The position numbers and the translations under genes are program-made. From Enterobacter asburiae (GTDB taxonomy: Bacteria > Pseudomonadota > Gammaproteobacteria > Enterobacterales > Enterobacteriaceae), in the NCBI RefSeq assembly GCF_007035645.1, contig NZ_AP019632.1:1550001-1614000 (forward strand): 64,000 bases of DNA, given 5' to 3'. The notes beneath the pieces were generated by a model, which had not been told where the DNA came from, made no database searches, and saw only the letters and a list, made by a program, of their open reading frames with translations. Of the stretch, positions 61,459 through 64,000 are shown piece by piece; within the stretch, counting starts at the first letter, position 1; the number at the start of each line of letters is the position of its first letter.

Positions 61459-64000
61459 TGTTGTTTGGCTTCGTCCTTACGATGGAAACACGCATAGATA
61501 ACGGGGAGTACCAGCAGCGTCAGGATTGTAGCAAACCCCAGTCCAAACATAATCACAACGGCCATGCTCTGGAAGAACACATCCAGCAGCAGCGGAGCCA
61601 GGCCAAGTACGGTCGTAAACGCGGTGAGCAGGATGGGGCGCAGACGCGAGGTCGCGGCATAAACGATCGCGCTGTGCTGATCCTGCTGCGTTTTCTGCTG
61701 CTCGATCTCTTCCACCAGCACGATGCCGTTGCGGATGAGCATTCCGCTCAGGCTCAGCAGACCAATCAGCGCCATAAAGCCAAAGGGAATGCCGGTAAGT
61801 AAAAATCCCGGCGTGACGCCAATCAGCGCCAGCGGTACGGTCAGCCAGATGGCGACCGCATTTTTCACCGAACTGAACATCAGCACCGTAATGACAAACA
61901 TCACCAGATACCCGAGAGGTAGCGTAGTGAATAGCCCCTGCTGCGCTTCGCTGGAGTTTTCCGCGTCGCCCCCCCACTCGATGCTGTAGCCGTGTGGCAG
62001 GGGAAGGGCATCTACTTGCGGCTTCACCCGGGCGAGAATGTCCCCGGAGGTTTGCTGGCTCAGCGGATCGGGATCGGTCTGCACCGTCAGCACCCGCGAG
62101 CGGTCGCGTCGAAGGATGAGCGGATCTTCCCACTCCAGCGAGAAGCGGCTGACGACGTTACTCAGCGGGATATACTGCTGCCGCGTCTGGCTCCAGACCA
62201 GCACGTTGTTCAGGTGACTGGCGTCCAGCCGTTCGCTCTCAGGCGGGCGCACCACGACCGGAAGCAGGTCACTGCCTTCCCGATACAGCCCCGCCCGGCT
62301 GCCGGAGAAGTTCATCTCCAGCGCGTTGTCGACGTCCTGCTTATCTACGCCAAGCTCGCGGCCCAGGGCGGCAACGTAATGTGGGCGGATCACCTTGCTG
62401 CGGTTTTGCCAGTCGTTCCTGACGCTGCCCGTGGCCGGGTCGCGCGTGAGGATGTCGTCCACCTGGCTGGCAATCAGGCGCAGCCGGTCAGGGTCGGGGC
62501 CTTTAATGCGCACCTCAATGGCGCTGTCGCCGGAGGGGCCAAACATCACGCGTTTGGTGCTGGCGTTGACCTGCGGATAGTTTCGCGCGATGTACTCGTC
62601 CACGTGGCGCGTCAGGGCGGAGATGTTGCGCTGGTCGTCCATGCGCACCATGATCTGCGCATAGTTGCTGTACTGGCGCTGTCCGCTGTAGGTCAGAATA
62701 AAGCGCATACTTCCCTGACCAATGGTTGAGACGGTGGTCTCCACGCCAGGCTGGCCGTTAATGGTTTTTTCGATATCGCTGGTCATTTTCTCAGTCCACT
62801 TGATATCGGTACCGTAGGGTAACCACAGGTCGACAAAGAAAATGGGCGTATTAGACGACGGGAAAAAGTTTTGCCGTACGGCGCCGAAGCCCCAGACAGA
62901 CGCTGCCAGCAGCGCAGCCATCACAATGAGCGTCGGTGCCTTATGGCTCAGCAGCGTGTTAAGCAGGCGCTGGTAGAGGCGGTAGAGACGTTTGTCATAA
63001 GGATCTGACTCGTCAGCGTTGTCCGGCGCGCTGTCGTTTTTAAACAACCACCACTTAATCAGCACCGGGGTGAGGGTGAGCGCCGAAAACCAGCTCAGCA
63101 TCAGGGAAATCAGCAGCACCTGGAACAGGGATTTACAGTATTCCCCGGTGGAATCCTGCGACAGCCCGATAGGGGCAAACGCCAGGATGGCAATCACCGT
63201 CGCCCCCAGCAGCGGCAGGGCGGAGCGGCGGATGATGTAGTTTATGGCGGTTAGCAGCGGGGAGCCCTGCTGTCGGGCAATCAATACCCCTTCGACAATC
63301 ACGATGGCGTTATCCACCAGCATGCTGAGGGCGATAATCAGCGCCCCAAGCGAGATGCGCTGTAGCTCAATGCCACACAGATACATAATCAGCAGCGTGC
63401 CCAGCACGTTAAGGGCGAGAGAAACCGCAATGATGATCCCGCTGCGTACGCCCATAAAGATCAGCAGCACGCCGATGACAATCGCCAGCGCCATCAGGAA
63501 GTTAATAATAAAACCGTTAACAGAGTGGCCCACTTCGGCTGCCTGATCGTAAAACAGGTCTATCCGTATGCCGGCCGGTTTTTCCGCCGACATCTGGTTT
63601 AGCTTCGCCTCCAGCGCGTGGCCCACGTCGATCACGTTCACCCCGGGAATAAACGAGACGCCCATGGTGACGGCTTTTTTGCCGTTGGCATGGTAGATAC
63701 TCGCTGGCGATTCGTTCAGCCCGCGCGACAGCGTGGCGATATCCCGCAGACGCGTCGCCGCCCCGGTGCCGGAAGGCGTGATGATGAGATCCGCCAGTTC
63801 ATCAAGATTCCCGAACTCGCCGGTCGGGTGCAGGCGAATGGATTCGGTGCCGGAGGTGATTTCTCCTGCGCTGGAAACAACGTTAAGTCTGCTGAGCAGG
63901 GCGGAAAGCTGGTTCAGCGTAATGCCGCGCGCGGCCATTTTGCTCAGGGAGATATCAATGTTGACCTGCTGGCTAATCGCCCCACCGATGGCGACCTTCG
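61455..64000 (-). CDS. RND-family efflux permease, 5' part outside the window
   Basis: This is the C-terminal 847 codons of an RND transporter permease (the frame is open at base 64000, so the start is to the right). LGALIIALSMLVDNAIVIVEG is the TM4 proton-relay region, with one Asp followed by Asn as in TriC/VexH-like subfamilies; LLRRSALPLLGATVIAIL-type helices, the large second periplasmic loop (porter and docking domains) and IRNGIVLVEEIEQQ plus RPILLTAFTTVLGLAPLL in the last third are typical. It should work with a fusion protein encoded further right and an outer-membrane channel. Substrate not known. It overlaps the acyltransferase-3-like gene by 4 bases. Confidence 0.93.
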   Translation of the reverse strand, partial: KVAIGGAISQQVNIDISLSKMAARGITLNQLSALLSRLNVVSSAGEITSGTESIRLHPTGEFGNLDELADLIITPSGTGAATRLRDIATLSRGLNESPASIYHANGKKAVTMGVSFIPGVNVIDVGHALEAKLNQMSAEKPAGIRIDLFYDQAAEVGHSVNGFIINFLMALAIVIGVLLIFMGVRSGIIIAVSLALNVLGTLLIMYLCGIELQRISLGALIIALSMLVDNAIVIVEGVLIARQQGSPLLTAINYIIRRSALPLLGATVIAILAFAPIGLSQDSTGEYCKSLFQVLLISLMLSWFSALTLTPVLIKWWLFKNDSAPDNADESDPYDKRLYRLYQRLLNTLLSHKAPTLIVMAALLAASVWGFGAVRQNFFPSSNTPIFFVDLWLPYGTDIKWTEKMTSDIEKTINGQPGVETTVSTIGQGSMRFILTYSGQRQYSNYAQIMVRMDDQRNISALTRHVDEYIARNYPQVNASTKRVMFGPSGDSAIEVRIKGPDPDRLRLIASQVDDILTRDPATGSVRNDWQNRSKVIRPHYVAALGRELGVDKQDVDNALEMNFSGSRAGLYREGSDLLPVVVRPPESERLDASHLNNVLVWSQTRQQYIPLSNVVSRFSLEWEDPLILRRDRSRVLTVQTDPDPLSQQTSGDILARVKPQVDALPLPHGYSIEWGGDAENSSEAQQGLFTTLPLGYLVMFVITVLMFSSVKNAVAIWLTVPLALIGVTPGFLLTGIPFGFMALIGLLSLSGMLIRNGIVLVEEIEQQKTQQDQHSAIVYAATSRLRPILLTAFTTVLGLAPLLLDVFFQSMAVVIMFGLGFATILTLLVLPVIYACFHRKDEAKQQ

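Overview
The window is a chromosomal segment from an enteric bacterium of the Enterobacter / Lelliottia / Leclercia type. Gene content and order match the E. coli K-12 wca - galF - O-antigen - gnd - ugd - wzz - his - sbcB - amn - shiA region. It differs in having a uge-type epimerase gene next to ugd, lacking the yefM-yoeB pair between hisL and yeeZ, and having an aminopeptidase gene after amn. Species cannot be fixed from this segment.

Layout. (1) 1-16750: the distal part of the colanic acid operon, from the 3' end of wcaC through wcaM, all on + and tightly packed. It covers GDP-fucose synthesis (manC, manB, gmd, fcl), transferases, the initiating transferase WcaJ, the flippase WzxC and the polymerase WcaD. 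(2) 16751-18177: galF with a candidate RcsAB box, then a long stem-loop and a complete 39-bp JUMPstart/ops element, where RfaH is recruited. (3) 18178-31366: an AT-rich O-antigen cluster: two hexapeptide-repeat acyltransferases, rmlB, rmlA, rmlC, an unusual SDR where rmlD would be expected, wzx, a GT2, wzy, two GT4s, and second copies of manC and manB. It predicts a Wzx/Wzy-type O unit containing mannose and a dTDP-derived 6-deoxyhexose (rhamnose or 6-deoxytalose), possibly O-acetylated. (4) 31367-36606: gnd, ugd, uge, wzz. (5) 36604-43889: the complete his operon on the minus strand with its leader peptide and attenuator. (6) 43996-52963: housekeeping genes (yeeZ, yeeY, plaP, sbcB, dacD, sbmC, yeeA, yeeX and a gamma-glutamylcyclotransferase-like gene). 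(7) 52978-54926: two oppositely oriented tRNA-Asn genes flanking the MATE transporter gene yeeO. (8) 55032-64000: an M24 aminopeptidase, amn, shiA, pagP, an acyltransferase-3-like membrane protein, and an RND permease that runs off the right edge.

The surface-polysaccharide genes share precursors. ManC/ManB feed GDP-mannose to both colanic acid and the O antigen, GalF and Ugd supply the UDP-sugar side, Uge makes UDP-galacturonate, and Wzz sets O-chain length. PagP and, possibly, the acyltransferase-3-like protein also act at the envelope.

The most interesting observations are: a run of nine G inside the O-antigen GT2 gene (a possible phase-variation tract); two nearly identical manB genes forming 1.3-kb direct repeats 21.5 kb apart around the whole wcaJ-to-O-antigen block; an SDR in the rmlD position whose catalytic tyrosine is replaced by phenylalanine; an ERIC-like palindrome that supplies the stop codon of wcaF; and a 120-bp inverted repeat built from two tRNA-Asn genes.
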